A stretch of 64,000 nucleotides of DNA from positions 1 through 64,000 of the forward strand of contig NZ_AJYK02000062.1 in assembly GCF_000286955.2 (NCBI RefSeq). Reading direction: 5' to 3'. Below, piece by piece: positions 31,999-42,314 of this stretch (positions are counted from its first letter, which is position 1; every line of letters starts with the position of its first letter). The stretch is from Vibrio rumoiensis 1S-45 (GTDB taxonomy: Bacteria; Pseudomonadota; Gammaproteobacteria; Enterobacterales; Vibrionaceae). The translations under genes and the position numbers were made by a program. The notes beneath the pieces were generated by a model. The model did not search any database and was not told the origin of the DNA. It saw only the letters and a program-made list of their open reading frames with translations.

Positions 31999-32075
31999 TG
32001 GTGGCCCCACACAGACTTGAACTGTGGACCTAACGATTATGAGTCGTGCGCTCTAACCAGCTGAGCTATGGGGCC
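31999..32075 (-). tRNA. ileX: tRNA-Ile2 with CAU anticodon (lysidine type)
   Basis: This is a 77-nt tRNA with encoded CCA (31999-32001). The acceptor stem is GGCCCC with GGGGCC, and the D, anticodon and T arms are all normal. The anticodon is CAT at 32039-32041. It would be called Met by anticodon alone. However, the acceptor stem, the stem ACGACTCATAATCGT and the location beside rpoD match E. coli ileX, the isoleucine tRNA that reads AUA after TilS turns C34 into lysidine. Confidence 0.85.
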
Positions 32076-32181
32076 AAATAGTTGAACGATTATAGGGGAA
32101 TGACTTAGGGGTGTCTAGATGCCAAGGGCTCTATTACGCTTAGTTTTTATCCACTTAAACAGTTTTAAATCACAAATATAA

Positions 32182-32208
32182 AAAAGGTGAGCCAAATGCT
32201 CACCTTTT
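32182..32208 (-). terminator. Terminator of rpoD
   Basis: AAAAGGTGAGC (32182-32192) and GCTCACCTTTT (32198-32208) form a perfect 11-bp stem with a five-base loop, 21 bases past the rpoD stop. Confidence 0.9.
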
Positions 32209-32229
32209 ATTATTCAACTCGAAACTTGA

Positions 32230-34074
32230 TTACTCGTCAAGGAAGCTGCGCAGTGTTTCTGAGCGGCTTGGGTGACGAAGTTTACGTAATGCTTTTGCTT
32301 CGATCTGACGAATACGTTCACGAGTTACATCGAACTGTTTACCGACTTCTTCCAAAGTATGGTCTGTATTCATGTCGATGCCGAAACGCATACGAAGTAC
32401 TTTAGCTTCACGAGGCGTAAGGCCAGCTAGCACATCTTTAGTTGCAAACTTCAAGCTGGTTGAAGTTGCTGAGTCTAAAGGTAGCTCAAGCGTGGTATCT
32501 TCGATGAAATCACCTAGATGCGAATCTTCGTCATCACCAATGGGTGTTTCCATTGAGATTGGCTCTTTCGCAATTTTCAGTACTTTACGAATCTTGTCTT
32601 CTGGCATTTGCATGCGCTCAGCCAATTCTTCTGGTAACGGTTCACGACCCATTTCTTGAAGCATCTGGCGAGAGATACGGTTCAATTTGTTAATGGTTTC
32701 AATCATGTGTACCGGAATACGAATCGTACGCGCTTGGTCAGCAATTGAACGAGTGATCGCCTGACGAATCCACCATGTTGCATAAGTTGAGAACTTATAA
32801 CCACGACGGTATTCGAATTTATCTACGGCTTTCATTAGGCCAATGTTACCTTCTTGGATGAGATCCAAGAATTGCAGACCACGGTTGGTGTATTTCTTCG
32901 CGATAGAAATAACCAGACGTAAGTTCGCTTCAACCATTTCTTTCTTCGCACGACGCGCTTTCGCTTCACCGATTGACATACGACGGCTGATGTCTTTGAT
33001 CGTTTGTACGTTCAAAGAGGTTTCTTCTTCAATGCTCTTTAGCTTGTAGATTGAGCGACGAAGATCTTCTTCGCTTTGCTTGATCTTTTCAGCGTAAGGC
33101 TTACCTGAAGCAAGAATGTTATCTAACCATGCATCAGAAGATTCGTTACCAGTAAAGGCTTGTACGAATGCTTTCTTCGGCATTTTTCCGTATTCAACAA
33201 CAGTACGAATGATTAAGCGCTCTTGAGTACGTACGCGATCCATTGAGTTTTTCAAACCATTAACGAGGTAATCAAACTGTTTTGGAATTAAGCGGAATTG
33301 ACGGAAAACATCAAGAAACTCTTGTTTGCTTGCCGAGATCGCTTTGCTCTCACGTCCATGCTCATTGATGGCTAATTGTAAGTTTTGATACGTATTACGT
33401 AATTCAGTGAAACGTTCAAGAGCAAGCTCAGGATCGATGCCTGTATCTTCCTCTTCTTCGTCCTCGTCTGAATCCGAATCTTCATCATCGTCATCATCAA
33501 GGTCGTCATCAGCGACAGCAAGCTCTGAACCAACGTGAGTGGCCGTTGGGGCGGCATTGCCATCATCATCAGGATCAACGAAGCCCGAAATAATGTCGGT
33601 AAGACGGAGTTCTTCAGCTTGAACTTTATCGAACTGCTCAAGAATGTATGAAATGGTTCCAGGGTATTCAGCAACAGAACATTGAACCTGATTGATGCCA
33701 TCTTCAATGCGTTTTGCAATGTCGATTTCACCTTCACGGGTTAATAGTTCAACTGTACCCATTTCACGCATGTACATGCGCACAGGGTCAGTGGTACGGC
33801 CTATTTCACTTTCAACGCTTGAAAGTGCGGCTGCTGCGGCTTCGGCAGCGTCTTCATCTGCTACTGCCTCATTCAACATAAGATCGTCCGCATCTGGTGC
33901 GGTTTCAACGACTTGGATACCCATGTCGTTAATCATTTGAATGATGTCTTCTACCTGTTCTGAATCTACGATTTCTTCAGGTAGGTGGTCGTTTACTTCG
34001 GCGTAGGTCAGATAGCCTTGTTCCTTACCTTTTGCGACAAGTAACTTTAGCTGTGACTGCGGATTTTGATCCAT
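32230..34074 (-). CDS. rpoD: RNA polymerase primary sigma factor RpoD (sigma-70)
   Basis: This 614-residue housekeeping sigma factor directs RNA polymerase to most promoters. Region 1.1 is at the start. Region 1.2 begins near [11 protein letters not shown] (96-106). A long acidic non-conserved region (about 180-230) is rich in Asp and Glu. Region 2 holds [20 protein letters not shown] and the -10 contact helix [15 protein letters not shown]. The region 4 helix-turn-helix is [20 protein letters not shown]. It is last in the rpsU-yqeY-dnaG-rpoD block. Confidence 0.98.
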   Translation of the reverse strand: MDQNPQSQLKLLVAKGKEQGYLTYAEVNDHLPEEIVDSEQVEDIIQMINDMGIQVVETAPDADDLMLNEAVADEDAAEAAAAALSSVESEIGRTTDPVRMYMREMGTVELLTREGEIDIAKRIEDGINQVQCSVAEYPGTISYILEQFDKVQAEELRLTDIISGFVDPDDDGNAAPTATHVGSELAVADDDLDDDDDEDSDSDEDEEEEDTGIDPELALERFTELRNTYQNLQLAINEHGRESKAISASKQEFLDVFRQFRLIPKQFDYLVNGLKNSMDRVRTQERLIIRTVVEYGKMPKKAFVQAFTGNESSDAWLDNILASGKPYAEKIKQSEEDLRRSIYKLKSIEEETSLNVQTIKDISRRMSIGEAKARRAKKEMVEANLRLVISIAKKYTNRGLQFLDLIQEGNIGLMKAVDKFEYRRGYKFSTYATWWIRQAITRSIADQARTIRIPVHMIETINKLNRISRQMLQEMGREPLPEELAERMQMPEDKIRKVLKIAKEPISMETPIGDDEDSHLGDFIEDTTLELPLDSATSTSLKFATKDVLAGLTPREAKVLRMRFGIDMNTDHTLEEVGKQFDVTRERIRQIEAKALRKLRHPSRSETLRSFLDE

Positions 34075-34194
34075 CGACGATATCCAACTTGAGGTCTGAG
34101 TGAAGAATATTAGTATGCGAAATGCAAACCGCCAATAATAACAAATTTATTCATTGCTGACCACCTGAAGCAATTAAGCTGGGCCATAAGCTAA

Positions 34195-35955
34195 CTAAGG
34201 ACGTTGAAGAATCAAGTCTTGCAACTCCCGTTTCTCCTCGACTGATAAGCCGGAGCTTCTTTCTTTCGCTTGCAATGTTTCAATTTGCTTTGCGATACAT
34301 TGGGCTAATATTTTATCCAATGTATCTAAAAATACATCTTGTTCATTATCATCATTGAGGGGAATATCCCAATTTACTAAGCGTGATAATAAAGCTTCAT
34401 TTTTCTGATCTCGCCAGTGTTCTAATAACTGACCCGACTTGATATGGGGATTTTCTCTACAAATATCAAGTAGGCTAAGTAATAAACTTAGTCCGGGTAG
34501 GTCTATATGACGAATACTATTTAAGTCTGGTGCCAATTCAGCATAGCTTGGTTTTTGTAAAAGCAATGCGATAACCACACGCATTGGTGTACGTTTTATT
34601 TCTTTATGTGGCTGAGGTAACGAATCTTGCTTGGTTTCCTTGGCAATTAATTGTTGTAACTGCCTTTCATCGAGTAAGCCTAGTTTCTTACCTAATAAGT
34701 CGCGTAAGTATAGACGTAATGTGCCGCCTGGTACTTTTTCTATCAATGGAACCACTAAGGAGGTTAGTTTGGCTTTACCTTCATTGCTGCTGGTATCCAC
34801 TTGTTGCATTAAGGTGCTAAACAAAAACTCTGATAAAGAGGTAGCGCTATGCACTTGCTGTTCAAATTGTTCTTTTCCATATTCACGAATATAAGAATCT
34901 GGATCTTCCCCATCGGGTAAAAACATAAACTTTAGCTGGCGACCATCATTTAAATATGGAAGTGCATTTTCCATCGCGCGCCAAGCCGCTTCACGTCCAG
35001 CTCGGTCACCATCATAACAACACACAACGGTACCGGTCTGGCGAAACAGCATTTGCATGTGATCACCGGTGGTCGACGTTCCAAGCGCGGCAACAGAGTA
35101 GTCAACGCCATATTGCGCCAAAGCGACAACATCCATATAGCCTTCGACGACTAAAATTTGCTGTGGTTCCTTATGACTTTGCAGAACGTCATATAAACCA
35201 TAAAGCTCTTTACCTTTATGAAATACCGGAGTCTCTGGTGAGTTTAGGTATTTAGGTTTTTCATCGCCAAGAACTCGTCCACCAAAGCCGATGACACGAC
35301 CACGGCGGTCACGAATCGGAAACATGATACGACCACGGAAGCGGTCATAACGATTTCCTTTATCGTTTTCAATTAACATGCCGCCTTCGACTAACATGTC
35401 TTGAACGGTTTGTTGTTGACCAAAATTTTTACGTACGCTATCCCAATCATCCGGCACGTAACCTATGTCAAATTTTTGTACTATCTCACCCGATAGCCCA
35501 CGATTTTTGAGATACTCAATCGCAACTTTATTGGCTGAGACTTTTAATTGAGACCGATAAAACTGGCTAATGCTTCCCAGTAAATCGTATAAATTTCGTT
35601 TTTGTTCTGTGCTGGCTTTTGGTGCTGAGTTTTGGAAATTGCCCCCGCTACGTTGTTCTCTAGGAACTTCTAAACCTTGTAGATGGGCTAACTCTTCTAT
35701 CGCTTCGACGAACTCGAGGCGTTCGTACACCATCATAAAATCAATGGCGTTACCATGCACACCACAGCCAAAACAATGGTAAGTTTGACGATCTGGGCTG
35801 ACGATAAAAGAGGGGGATTTCTCGTTATGAAACGGGCAACATGCGCCGTAGTTTTTACCTTGTTTCTTAAGTTTTACTCGTGGATCAACAAGATCAACGA
35901 TATCAACTCGAGCGAGAAGGTCATCGATAAAACTACGTGGAATGTGTCCTGCCAT
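34195..35955 (-). CDS. dnaG: DNA primase DnaG
   Basis: This 586-residue primase makes RNA primers at the replication fork. The N-terminal zinc motif uses Cys40, His43, Cys61 and Cys64. The TOPRIM core contains VVEGYMDVVAL and CCYDGDRAGREAAW. The C-terminal part binds the DnaB helicase and is the least conserved. ATG 35955 opens MAGHIPRSF, which is standard. It is separated from yqeY by a terminator and from rpoD by 120 bases. Confidence 0.98.
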   Translation of the reverse strand: MAGHIPRSFIDDLLARVDIVDLVDPRVKLKKQGKNYGACCPFHNEKSPSFIVSPDRQTYHCFGCGVHGNAIDFMMVYERLEFVEAIEELAHLQGLEVPREQRSGGNFQNSAPKASTEQKRNLYDLLGSISQFYRSQLKVSANKVAIEYLKNRGLSGEIVQKFDIGYVPDDWDSVRKNFGQQQTVQDMLVEGGMLIENDKGNRYDRFRGRIMFPIRDRRGRVIGFGGRVLGDEKPKYLNSPETPVFHKGKELYGLYDVLQSHKEPQQILVVEGYMDVVALAQYGVDYSVAALGTSTTGDHMQMLFRQTGTVVCCYDGDRAGREAAWRAMENALPYLNDGRQLKFMFLPDGEDPDSYIREYGKEQFEQQVHSATSLSEFLFSTLMQQVDTSSNEGKAKLTSLVVPLIEKVPGGTLRLYLRDLLGKKLGLLDERQLQQLIAKETKQDSLPQPHKEIKRTPMRVVIALLLQKPSYAELAPDLNSIRHIDLPGLSLLLSLLDICRENPHIKSGQLLEHWRDQKNEALLSRLVNWDIPLNDDNEQDVFLDTLDKILAQCIAKQIETLQAKERSSGLSVEEKRELQDLILQRP

Positions 35956-36061
35956 AAAGAATAGAATCCAATTTTCGTGTTTAGGGCGCTCGCTTATCGT
36001 CTCTCGATCAGATTTATCGAGCTACAAGCGATGAGCTTTCGATTCCTATGCTTATAAATAC

Positions 36062-36101
36062 AAACAAGCCGTGCAACTTCATGGAAGTACACGGCTTGTT
36101 T
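36062..36101 (-). terminator. Terminator or attenuator between yqeY and dnaG
   Basis: AAACAAGCCGTG (36062-36073) and CACGGCTTGTTT (36090-36101) pair perfectly and have a second inner stem (ACTTC with GAAGT). It lies 18 bases after yqeY on the minus strand and would reduce read-through from rpsU-yqeY into dnaG-rpoD. Confidence 0.8.
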
Positions 36102-36118
36102 AAATTTAAGCAGGGTAT

Positions 36119-36562
36119 TTAAGCGAGTTTAGCGCGAACTAAACCACTGACTTTACCCATATCTGCACGACCTTGAAGAAGGGGCTTCAACACCCCCATT
36201 ACGTTACCCATGTCTTGCATGCCGGCTGCGCCTGATTCGGTAATTGCTTTATCAATTAAAGCACTTACTTCTTCTTCACTTAGCGGTTGAGGCATAAATT
36301 CCTCAAGTACAACGATTTCAGCTTTTTCAGCATCAGCAAGATCTTGACGATTTGCTGCTTCATATTGCGTAACAGAATCGCGACGTTGTTTAACCATTTT
36401 AGTCATTACAGCAATAATGTCGTCATCGGTCAGAGTAATTCTCTCATCGACTTCGCGTTGCTTAATGGCTGATAGAGCTAAACGGATAGTGCCAAGGCGT
36501 AATTTATCCTTGGCTTTCATCGCTAATTTTTGCTCTTCTTTGAGTTGTTCAATCAGAGCCAT
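36119..36562 (-). CDS. yqeY: GatB/YqeY domain-containing protein
   Basis: This 147-residue helical protein is of the YqeY family, related to the tail domain of the GatB subunit of amidotransferase. Features are the N-terminal KAKDKLRLGTIRLALSAIK and the later FMPQPLSEEE and MGKVMGVL-like block (MGNVMGVLKP). The role is unclear, perhaps tRNA-related. It follows rpsU after 27 bases, an arrangement common in gammaproteobacteria. Confidence 0.93.
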   Translation of the reverse strand: MALIEQLKEEQKLAMKAKDKLRLGTIRLALSAIKQREVDERITLTDDDIIAVMTKMVKQRRDSVTQYEAANRQDLADAEKAEIVVLEEFMPQPLSEEEVSALIDKAITESGAAGMQDMGNVMGVLKPLLQGRADMGKVSGLVRAKLA

Positions 36563-36589
36563 AACTCAGTCCTTAATGGGATTAAGTTA

Positions 36590-36805
36590 TTAGTACAAGC
36601 GAACGCGACGAGCGTTTTCGCGAGCTAGCTTCTTAGCATGACGCTTTTGAGCTGCTGCTTTAGCGCGTTTACGTACAGTTGTTGGTTTTTCGTAATGCTC
36701 ACGACGACGCACTTCAGAAAGAACACCTGCTTTTTCGCAAGAGCGCTTGAAACGACGTAATGCTACGTCAAACGGTTCGTTATCACGTACTTTAACTACT
36801 GGCAT
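36590..36805 (-). CDS. rpsU: 30S ribosomal protein S21
   Basis: This 71-residue, very basic protein opens with [20 protein letters not shown] and ends in RRVRLY, the canonical S21. It helps the 30S subunit recognise mRNA starts. It is first in the macromolecular-synthesis block. A 7-bp hairpin (ACTCTAA 36853-36859 with TTAGAGT 36865-36871) lies in its leader region. Confidence 0.98.
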   Translation of the reverse strand: MPVVKVRDNEPFDVALRRFKRSCEKAGVLSEVRRREHYEKPTTVRKRAKAAAQKRHAKKLARENARRVRLY

Positions 36806-37037
36806 ATGCCTTTCACCTCAGGGGTTATTCATTAATGCTGATTTTTAAATCGACTCTAAAAAAGTTAGAGTGGATATTAATCAGCTAGATCAAAAATGGT
36901 GCGGAATTTTAATCCGATCAATACCCATTTGTAAAGCATTATCAAGGTAAGATCTGGTTAAATTTTTTCCGAGGCGGTAAGATTACGCTCAATTCTATAA
37001 AAATCAACTAATCGACACATACGGTCGTGAGAATATT

Positions 37038-38057
37038 ATGCGCATTTTAGGTATTGAAACTTCTTGTGATGAAACAGGGATTGCCATTTTTGATGAAGAA
37101 AAAGGTTTACTGTCTCATCAATTGTACAGCCAAGTGAAATTACATGCGGATTACGGTGGCGTAGTGCCTGAACTGGCTTCTCGTGATCACGTAAAAAAAA
37201 CCATACCACTGATTAAAGCGGCGTTAGCCGAAGCAGGTTTAACCTCCAAAGACATTGATGGTGTGGCGTATACCGCAGGGCCTGGTCTTGTTGGGGCGCT
37301 ATTGGTTGGTGCAACCATTGGTCGCAGTTTGGCGTATGCTTGGGGTGTGCCTGCGGTACCGGTTCACCACATGGAAGGGCATTTACTGGCTCCTATGCTT
37401 GAGGATAATCCACCGGAATTTCCGTTTGTAGCATTACTGGTTTCAGGTGGACATACCATGATGGTTGAAGTGAAAGCGATTGGTGAATATACCATTTTAG
37501 GTGAGTCGATTGATGATGCCGCAGGGGAAGCTTTCGATAAGACAGCTAAATTAATGGGTTTAGACTACCCAGGAGGCCCGTTACTCTCTCGCTTGGCTGA
37601 AACGGGTACCAAAGGGCGCTTTAAGTTTCCACGTCCAATGACGGACCGCCCAGGCCTTGATTTTAGTTTCTCAGGGTTAAAAACATTTGCCGCCAATACG
37701 ATTGCAGCGAATGACAATGATGACCAAACTCGCGCCGATATTGCTTATGCTTTCCAAGAAGCGGTGTGTGATACCTTGGTGATTAAGTGTCGCCGAGCTT
37801 TAGAGCAAACTGGCTTAAAACGCATTGTGATTGCTGGTGGTGTGAGCGCCAATAAACAGTTACGTATTTCCTTAGAAGCATTAGCAAGCAAAGTTGGTGG
37901 CGCGGTGTATTACCCTCGCACTGAATTTTGTACTGATAATGGTGCGATGATTGCTTATGCTGGCATGCAGCGTTTACGTAATGGCGAAATGACCGATCTT
38001 TCTGTGCAGGCGCAACCGCGTTGGCCCATTGATCAACTTGAACCAATTACTGACTAA
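37038..38057 (+). CDS. tsaD: tRNA N6-threonylcarbamoyladenosine transferase TsaD
   Basis: This 339-residue enzyme transfers threonylcarbamoyl to A37 of ANN-decoding tRNAs, with TsaB, TsaC and TsaE. The metal site is HHMEGH (His111 and His115). The ASKHA-fold motifs include GIETSCDET at the start and [10 protein letters not shown] near 270. The 232-bp divergent gap to rpsU carries promoters for both; none was clear enough to list. Confidence 0.97.
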   Translation: MRILGIETSCDETGIAIFDEEKGLLSHQLYSQVKLHADYGGVVPELASRDHVKKTIPLIKAALAEAGLTSKDIDGVAYTAGPGLVGALLVGATIGRSLAYAWGVPAVPVHHMEGHLLAPMLEDNPPEFPFVALLVSGGHTMMVEVKAIGEYTILGESIDDAAGEAFDKTAKLMGLDYPGGPLLSRLAETGTKGRFKFPRPMTDRPGLDFSFSGLKTFAANTIAANDNDDQTRADIAYAFQEAVCDTLVIKCRRALEQTGLKRIVIAGGVSANKQLRISLEALASKVGGAVYYPRTEFCTDNGAMIAYAGMQRLRNGEMTDLSVQAQPRWPIDQLEPITD

Positions 38058-38078
38058 TCGATGTCGATAATATGATTT

Positions 38079-38110
38079 AAAAACGGCAACCTCATTGGTT
38101 GCCGTTTTTA
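38079..38110. terminator. Bidirectional terminator between tsaD and plsY
   Basis: AAACGGCAACC and GGTTGCCGTTT (about 38081-38107) form a perfect stem with loop TCATT, with A's and T's on either side. Confidence 0.92.
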
Positions 38111-38117
38111 TTGGTAT

Positions 38118-38726
38118 TTAAAGATCAGATTGAGAGCTGTTGGGTGATTTTATTTTAGGTTCACTGCCATCGATTAGGCGTTTGATGTTGTGATAATGGC
38201 GAAATATTATCAAGCACGAAAGCATCGCAACGGGGATGGTGTATTGTGGTTTTACCATCCAAGTATAAAAAGGAGCGAGTAATGAAGTGACAATTGCCGC
38301 GAGAGAGGAATAACGGCTGAATACAAAAGTCACCAGCCAGGTTGCCATTACCATACCGGTTAGGTCAAAGCCTATTGGAGCCATTGTACCCACGGCAGTA
38401 GCAACACCTTTTCCACCTTTGAAATGAAAAAAGATAGGGTATATATGCCCAAGACAAGCAGCCACGCCAATGAAACCTAGCATTAGCGGTGAAATACCTA
38501 AAAAATAGCTCGCCCATACTGGGATCATACCCTTTAAAATATCACACAAGAGTACGCCGATTGCGGCCCACTTTCCGCCAACCCTGAGGACATTAGTGGC
38601 CCCTGGATTTTTTGAACCTTGTAAGCGAGGATCGGGTAATTGACAAACACGGCAGATCAGAACCGCACTCGAAACGGATCCGAGTAAGTAAGCAAAAATG
38701 ATCATGACGAGTGCCAAAATGCTCAT
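38118..38726 (-). CDS. plsY: Glycerol-3-phosphate acyltransferase PlsY
   Basis: This 202-residue membrane enzyme uses acyl phosphate to make lysophosphatidic acid. Conserved loops are [11 protein letters not shown] (about 16-26), [16 protein letters not shown] (36-51) and [14 protein letters not shown] (about 100-113). Five hydrophobic segments are visible. It stands alone, with the tsaD terminator at its 3' end. Confidence 0.95.
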   Translation of the reverse strand: MSILALVMIIFAYLLGSVSSAVLICRVCQLPDPRLQGSKNPGATNVLRVGGKWAAIGVLLCDILKGMIPVWASYFLGISPLMLGFIGVAACLGHIYPIFFHFKGGKGVATAVGTMAPIGFDLTGMVMATWLVTFVFSRYSSLAAIVTSLLAPFYTWMVKPQYTIPVAMLSCLIIFRHYHNIKRLIDGSEPKIKSPNSSQSDL

Positions 38727-39201
38727 GGTTTTCCTTGGCTGCTTTTGTATCGTTTGGAGATGGTTTTATCCCCGAGTCGTTTCAAGAGGCGATATTCAGC
38801 GAGAATAAAACGAGAATTTATACAAGGTAAATTGGATGTGAACATATCATTCTATCTCCTTCCAATTTTACACAGTAGAAAGCTTGTTTTAACTCACCCT
38901 ATGTGAACGTTTGGCAATCCATTTCTGCCTTGGATTGGCTTGAAAAGGTGTTTATACCCTTTCACAAATCGTCATTGAACGGCTTCTTGCTAGAGCGCTC
39001 TGAATTCTGCACCTTGAAGTCACTTGGGTATATAGTATATTTTCAGCATATTACGTGTTTTTATTCGACTTGGGTATCCGATGAGTCGTAATCTAAGAAA
39101 ATAATGAACCCAGAACTCTTATCTATTACCTGAGATGAATAGTTTGACTCAAAATATTCATATGAAATGGTAATGAGTTGGCTTACAGCAAGGAAACGAA
39201 A
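38727..39201. other. Intergenic region of 475 bp between plsY and folB
   Basis: No convincing gene is present. A 62-codon frame (38903-39091) lacks a ribosome site and runs through a repeat. The region holds an ERIC-like element (38953-39032) and, at 39067-39076, a second short copy of ACTTGGGTAT. Both outward promoters must also lie here. Confidence 0.6.
38953..39032. repeat. ERIC-like short dispersed repeat, 80 bp
   Basis: The ends are TATACCC (38953-38959) and GGGTATA (39026-39032), exact inverted repeats. Inside is the palindrome AGAGCGCTCT (38992-39001), then GAATTCTGCACCTTGAAGTC. The last part recurs, with changes, at 24879-24910. I believe such elements are frequent between genes in vibrios, but I cannot confirm this here. 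Confidence 0.55.
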
Positions 39202-39561
39202 ATGGCATTGGACAAAGTATTTATCGAACAATTGGAAGTCATCACCACTATTGGGGCTTATGATTGGGAGCAAGATATTAAGCAGAAGTTAGTGCTCAAT
39301 ATTGAAATGGCGCATGATAATCGCCCTGCAGGAAAAAGTGATGATGTCAATGACGCACTGGATTATGCCCAAGTTAGCCAAGCGGTTTTGTCCCATATCG
39401 AAAATGGTCACTTTCAATTGGTCGAGCGCGTCGCTGAAGAAGTGGCAGCGTTAATCATGACGACATTTTCAGTGCCGTGGGTGAGAATTCACTTAATTAA
39501 ACCCGGGGCTGTACCTCAAGCGAAAGGGGTCGGTGTGATCATTGAACGAGGTCAAATGTGA
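39202..39561 (+). CDS. folB: Dihydroneopterin aldolase FolB
   Basis: This 119-residue enzyme of folate synthesis splits dihydroneopterin into hydroxymethyl-dihydropterin and glycolaldehyde. Motifs are TTIGAYDWE near residue 15 and LDYAQVSQAV near 53; Lys and Glu of HLIKPGAVP belong to the active region. ATG 39202 has AAGGA at a good distance, which rules out the in-frame ATG at 39178. It overlaps folK by four bases. Confidence 0.95.
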   Translation: MALDKVFIEQLEVITTIGAYDWEQDIKQKLVLNIEMAHDNRPAGKSDDVNDALDYAQVSQAVLSHIENGHFQLVERVAEEVAALIMTTFSVPWVRIHLIKPGAVPQAKGVGVIIERGQM

Positions 39562-40040
39562 CGTTAGCTTACATAGGCGTTGGCAGTAATCTTGAACGAG
39601 AATCTCACATTCAAGCGGCTTATCACGAAGTAGTAAAATTAGGTTCTGTGAAGGCTTCTAGTGTATTTGAGTGCCAGCCCGTTGGTTTTGACAGTCATGC
39701 TTTTTATAACCTAGTTTTCGAACTTAAAACGCATTTATCTTTGGTAGAACTGCAAAAACAGTTGAAAGCGATTGAGTTGAAATGGGGACGCTCTGTGGAT
39801 GCTCAAAAGTTTCAAGATCGTACATTAGACCTCGATATTTTATTGTTTGGCGATCAAGTATCTGATTGCGATCCAGTATTACCTCGTAGTGATATTTTTA
39901 AATATGAGTTTGTGTTGGAGCCGCTATTTGAGCTTTGCCCTGATCATGTGATACCGAATGATGGGCGATCCATAAAACAAGTTTGGCAATCGTTTGAAGC
40001 AAAAGGCAGTTTGACTAAGATTAAGTTTATTTTTAAATAG
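39558..40040 (+). CDS. folK: 6-hydroxymethyl-7,8-dihydropterin pyrophosphokinase FolK
   Basis: This 160-residue enzyme activates the pterin for the next folate step. Motifs are YIGVGSNLE at the start and DRTLDLDILLFGD near residue 90. It begins at GTG 39558, overlapping the folB stop (GTGA). FolB and FolK act in sequence, so coupling makes sense. Some Vibrio genomes carry another folK elsewhere; this cannot be judged here. Confidence 0.94.
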   Translation: MTLAYIGVGSNLERESHIQAAYHEVVKLGSVKASSVFECQPVGFDSHAFYNLVFELKTHLSLVELQKQLKAIELKWGRSVDAQKFQDRTLDLDILLFGDQVSDCDPVLPRSDIFKYEFVLEPLFELCPDHVIPNDGRSIKQVWQSFEAKGSLTKIKFIFK

Positions 40041-40116
40041 CGTCAGGTTTGGATAAATAATTGATTATTGTTTATTTAGCGAAAAGCGCGGCACGTTAAT
40101 CTCGACAATCAGACAA

Positions 40117-40148
40117 AAATAAGGCGCTTCTAATGAGCGCCTTATTTA
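40117..40148. terminator. Bidirectional terminator between folK and uppP
   Basis: AATAAGGCGCT (40118-40128) and AGCGCCTTATT (40136-40146) form a perfect 11-bp stem, with A's and T's flanking it. Confidence 0.88.
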
Positions 40149-40173
40149 TTTTTCTTGAACAGCAAAGCTAAAA

Positions 40174-40944
40174 TTAGCCCCACGCCATCGCAAGTAAAAT
40201 CAATCCGAAGATAATGCGGTAAATACCAAATCCGACGAAAGTAAACTTCGCTAAGAATTTGATGAACCACTTAATAACAAAGTAAGCCACGATGAAGGAT
40301 GTGACGAAACCGACAGCAAGGTTAATGAAATCACTACTAGTAAAATCTTGGTAGTGTTTTAATAAATCATAACCAGAAGCTGCCGCTAATACCGGCAGAC
40401 CCAGTAAAAACGAAAACTCAGCACAGGTTTTACGGTTTAAACCTACAAGCATTGCGCCAATAATGGTTGAACCGGCGCGGCTCGTCCCTGGAATTAAAGC
40501 AAAAATTTGCGCAAAGCCAATCCATAACGCTTGCTTCATCGATACATCATTGACATCGGTGGTTGGGCATTCTTCTTCTTTGTAGAATCGCTCGACCGCA
40601 ATAAAGATGATCCCGCCAATAATGAACATAATGCCCACGATAGCGACACTAAATAGGGCTTTCACAATGTCGCTCATTAAGAAGCCAATGATGCCAATCG
40701 GCAAGAAAGCCACAGCAACCTTGACCCAAAGTGAAAAGTATTTTGGATGGAATTTTTCTTTGTAGTTCGCGATAACCGCTAAAATCGCCGCTACTTGAAT
40801 GATCACTTCAAATGCTTGGTTTGTGTCGGTTTTAGCGATGCCAAGCCATTGACTGGCAATGATCATGTGACCGGTAGAGGAAATAGGGAGAAATTCAGTA
40901 ATCCCTTCAATTATGCCCAGAATAATGGAATCAAAAATGGTCAT
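40174..40944 (-). CDS. uppP: Undecaprenyl-diphosphatase UppP (BacA)
   Basis: This 256-residue membrane phosphatase recycles undecaprenyl diphosphate for cell wall synthesis; bacitracin targets the same lipid. Signature motifs are [15 protein letters not shown] (about 14-28) and [10 protein letters not shown] (about 155-164). About seven hydrophobic segments are seen. Confidence 0.96.
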   Translation of the reverse strand: MTIFDSIILGIIEGITEFLPISSTGHMIIASQWLGIAKTDTNQAFEVIIQVAAILAVIANYKEKFHPKYFSLWVKVAVAFLPIGIIGFLMSDIVKALFSVAIVGIMFIIGGIIFIAVERFYKEEECPTTDVNDVSMKQALWIGFAQIFALIPGTSRAGSTIIGAMLVGLNRKTCAEFSFLLGLPVLAAASGYDLLKHYQDFTSSDFINLAVGFVTSFIVAYFVIKWFIKFLAKFTFVGFGIYRIIFGLILLAMAWG

Positions 40945-41093
40945 TGCAAATGGTTGTCCTATCGTTAATTTTCCGAGAGTCTAACATCTTCGGAAGTTTT
41001 GCTCAGTAAAGTGATGGTTAAAATTGTGATGCATTTTGATGTCTAAATCTAAGAAGCTCAATATCGATTAGTTTTCCAAGAATAAACCATAGG

Positions 41094-42314
41094 TTAGTGC
41101 TCTTTTACGCTATGAATTGCTTTTATTCTTTGCTGATCTAATTCGTCACGAATGGCTTTGCCGCTAAACCCTTGCGAAATGATGCTTTGAACATCGATGG
41201 CATTCGCTGCTTGGTAATAAGTTATCATTAATTCTTTGGGTAAATAAGCTAAGTGTTCCAATCCTTTACGACCTTGATGATCGGCTTGGCAGCACTGCAA
41301 TATTTGTTCAAATCGATCTGGTTTACGCCATGCATCCATTTGGTTGAGCAACTTGAGCACGGTGGACGGCTTTAGTTCCTGCGTTCGGTGAACATTAGAA
41401 TGATGCTGGCAGACAAGTAATGCTAAATCTCGGCAGTCATTGGGCACTTTAATGCGTTCGCAGAGTTGCTTGATGAGTTTTATACCAGTGTGACAATGCA
41501 TTTTATGGCTTGGCCATTCTGATTCCGGCGTTACACCTTTTCCTAAATCATGGACTTGCGCCGCGAAGCGCACACTGACTTCTTGGCTGATGCGTGAGGC
41601 TTGTTCTGCCACCATTAAGGTGTGAATGCCAGTATCAATTTCCGGATGCCCATTCTCAGGTTGAGGAACGCCAAACAATGCATCAATTTCTGGCAATATC
41701 ACGTTTAATGCGCCACATTCTCTTAATACCTGTAAAAAAATATGCGGGGCAGATGTGGTTAACGATTTATGCCATTCTTGCCAAACGCGCTCAGCCGTTA
41801 AGTGTTCAAGCTCGCCACTGTTAACCATATTTTGCATTAATTGCATGGTTTCAGGTGCAATAGTGAAATCAAAAGGCGCTAACTTAGCAGCGAATCGAGC
41901 GACGCGTAATACTCGTAATGGATCTTCGCTAAACGCAGGTGAGACATGACGTAAAATACGTTGCTTGATGTCTTGCTGACCATGGTAAGGGTCATGCAAT
42001 GTACCATCTTCACTTTGGGCTATCGCATTAATGGTTAAGTCACGACGAGCTAAATCGTCTTCTAAAGTGACATCAGGTGCGTAAAAGCATTCAAAACCGG
42101 TGTAACCTTGGCCTGATTTTCGTTCGGTACGTGCCAGTGCGTATTCTTCTTGAGTGTTCGGATGTAGAAAGACAGGGAAGTCTTGCCCAACCGCACGAAA
42201 GCCTTGTGCTAGCATACTTTTAGGGCTGCTGCCTACCACAACCCAGTCTTTATCATTACTGGGTATTTTGAGGAGTTGATCCCTTACCGCGCCGCCCACT
42301 AAAAATATTTGCAC
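41094..42314 (-). CDS. cca: CCA tRNA nucleotidyltransferase with HD domain
   Basis: This 406-residue enzyme adds or repairs the CCA end of tRNAs. The nucleotidyltransferase head has FLVGGAVRDQLL (4-15) and RRDLTINAIA. The HD phosphohydrolase domain has QVHDLGKG near residue 215, as in other gammaproteobacterial Cca. GTG 42314 is the start: AGGA precedes it by six bases, and the homologous N-terminus begins here. An upstream ATG at 42422 would add 36 unlikely residues. Confidence 0.95.
   Translation of the reverse strand: MQIFLVGGAVRDQLLKIPSNDKDWVVVGSSPKSMLAQGFRAVGQDFPVFLHPNTQEEYALARTERKSGQGYTGFECFYAPDVTLEDDLARRDLTINAIAQSEDGTLHDPYHGQQDIKQRILRHVSPAFSEDPLRVLRVARFAAKLAPFDFTIAPETMQLMQNMVNSGELEHLTAERVWQEWHKSLTTSAPHIFLQVLRECGALNVILPEIDALFGVPQPENGHPEIDTGIHTLMVAEQASRISQEVSVRFAAQVHDLGKGVTPESEWPSHKMHCHTGIKLIKQLCERIKVPNDCRDLALLVCQHHSNVHRTQELKPSTVLKLLNQMDAWRKPDRFEQILQCCQADHQGRKGLEHLAYLPKELMITYYQAANAIDVQSIISQGFSGKAIRDELDQQRIKAIHSVKEH

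Noticed and set aside
38903..39091. 62-codon open frame between plsY and folB
   Set aside because: No ribosome site, no recognisable protein features, and it runs through an ERIC-like repeat.
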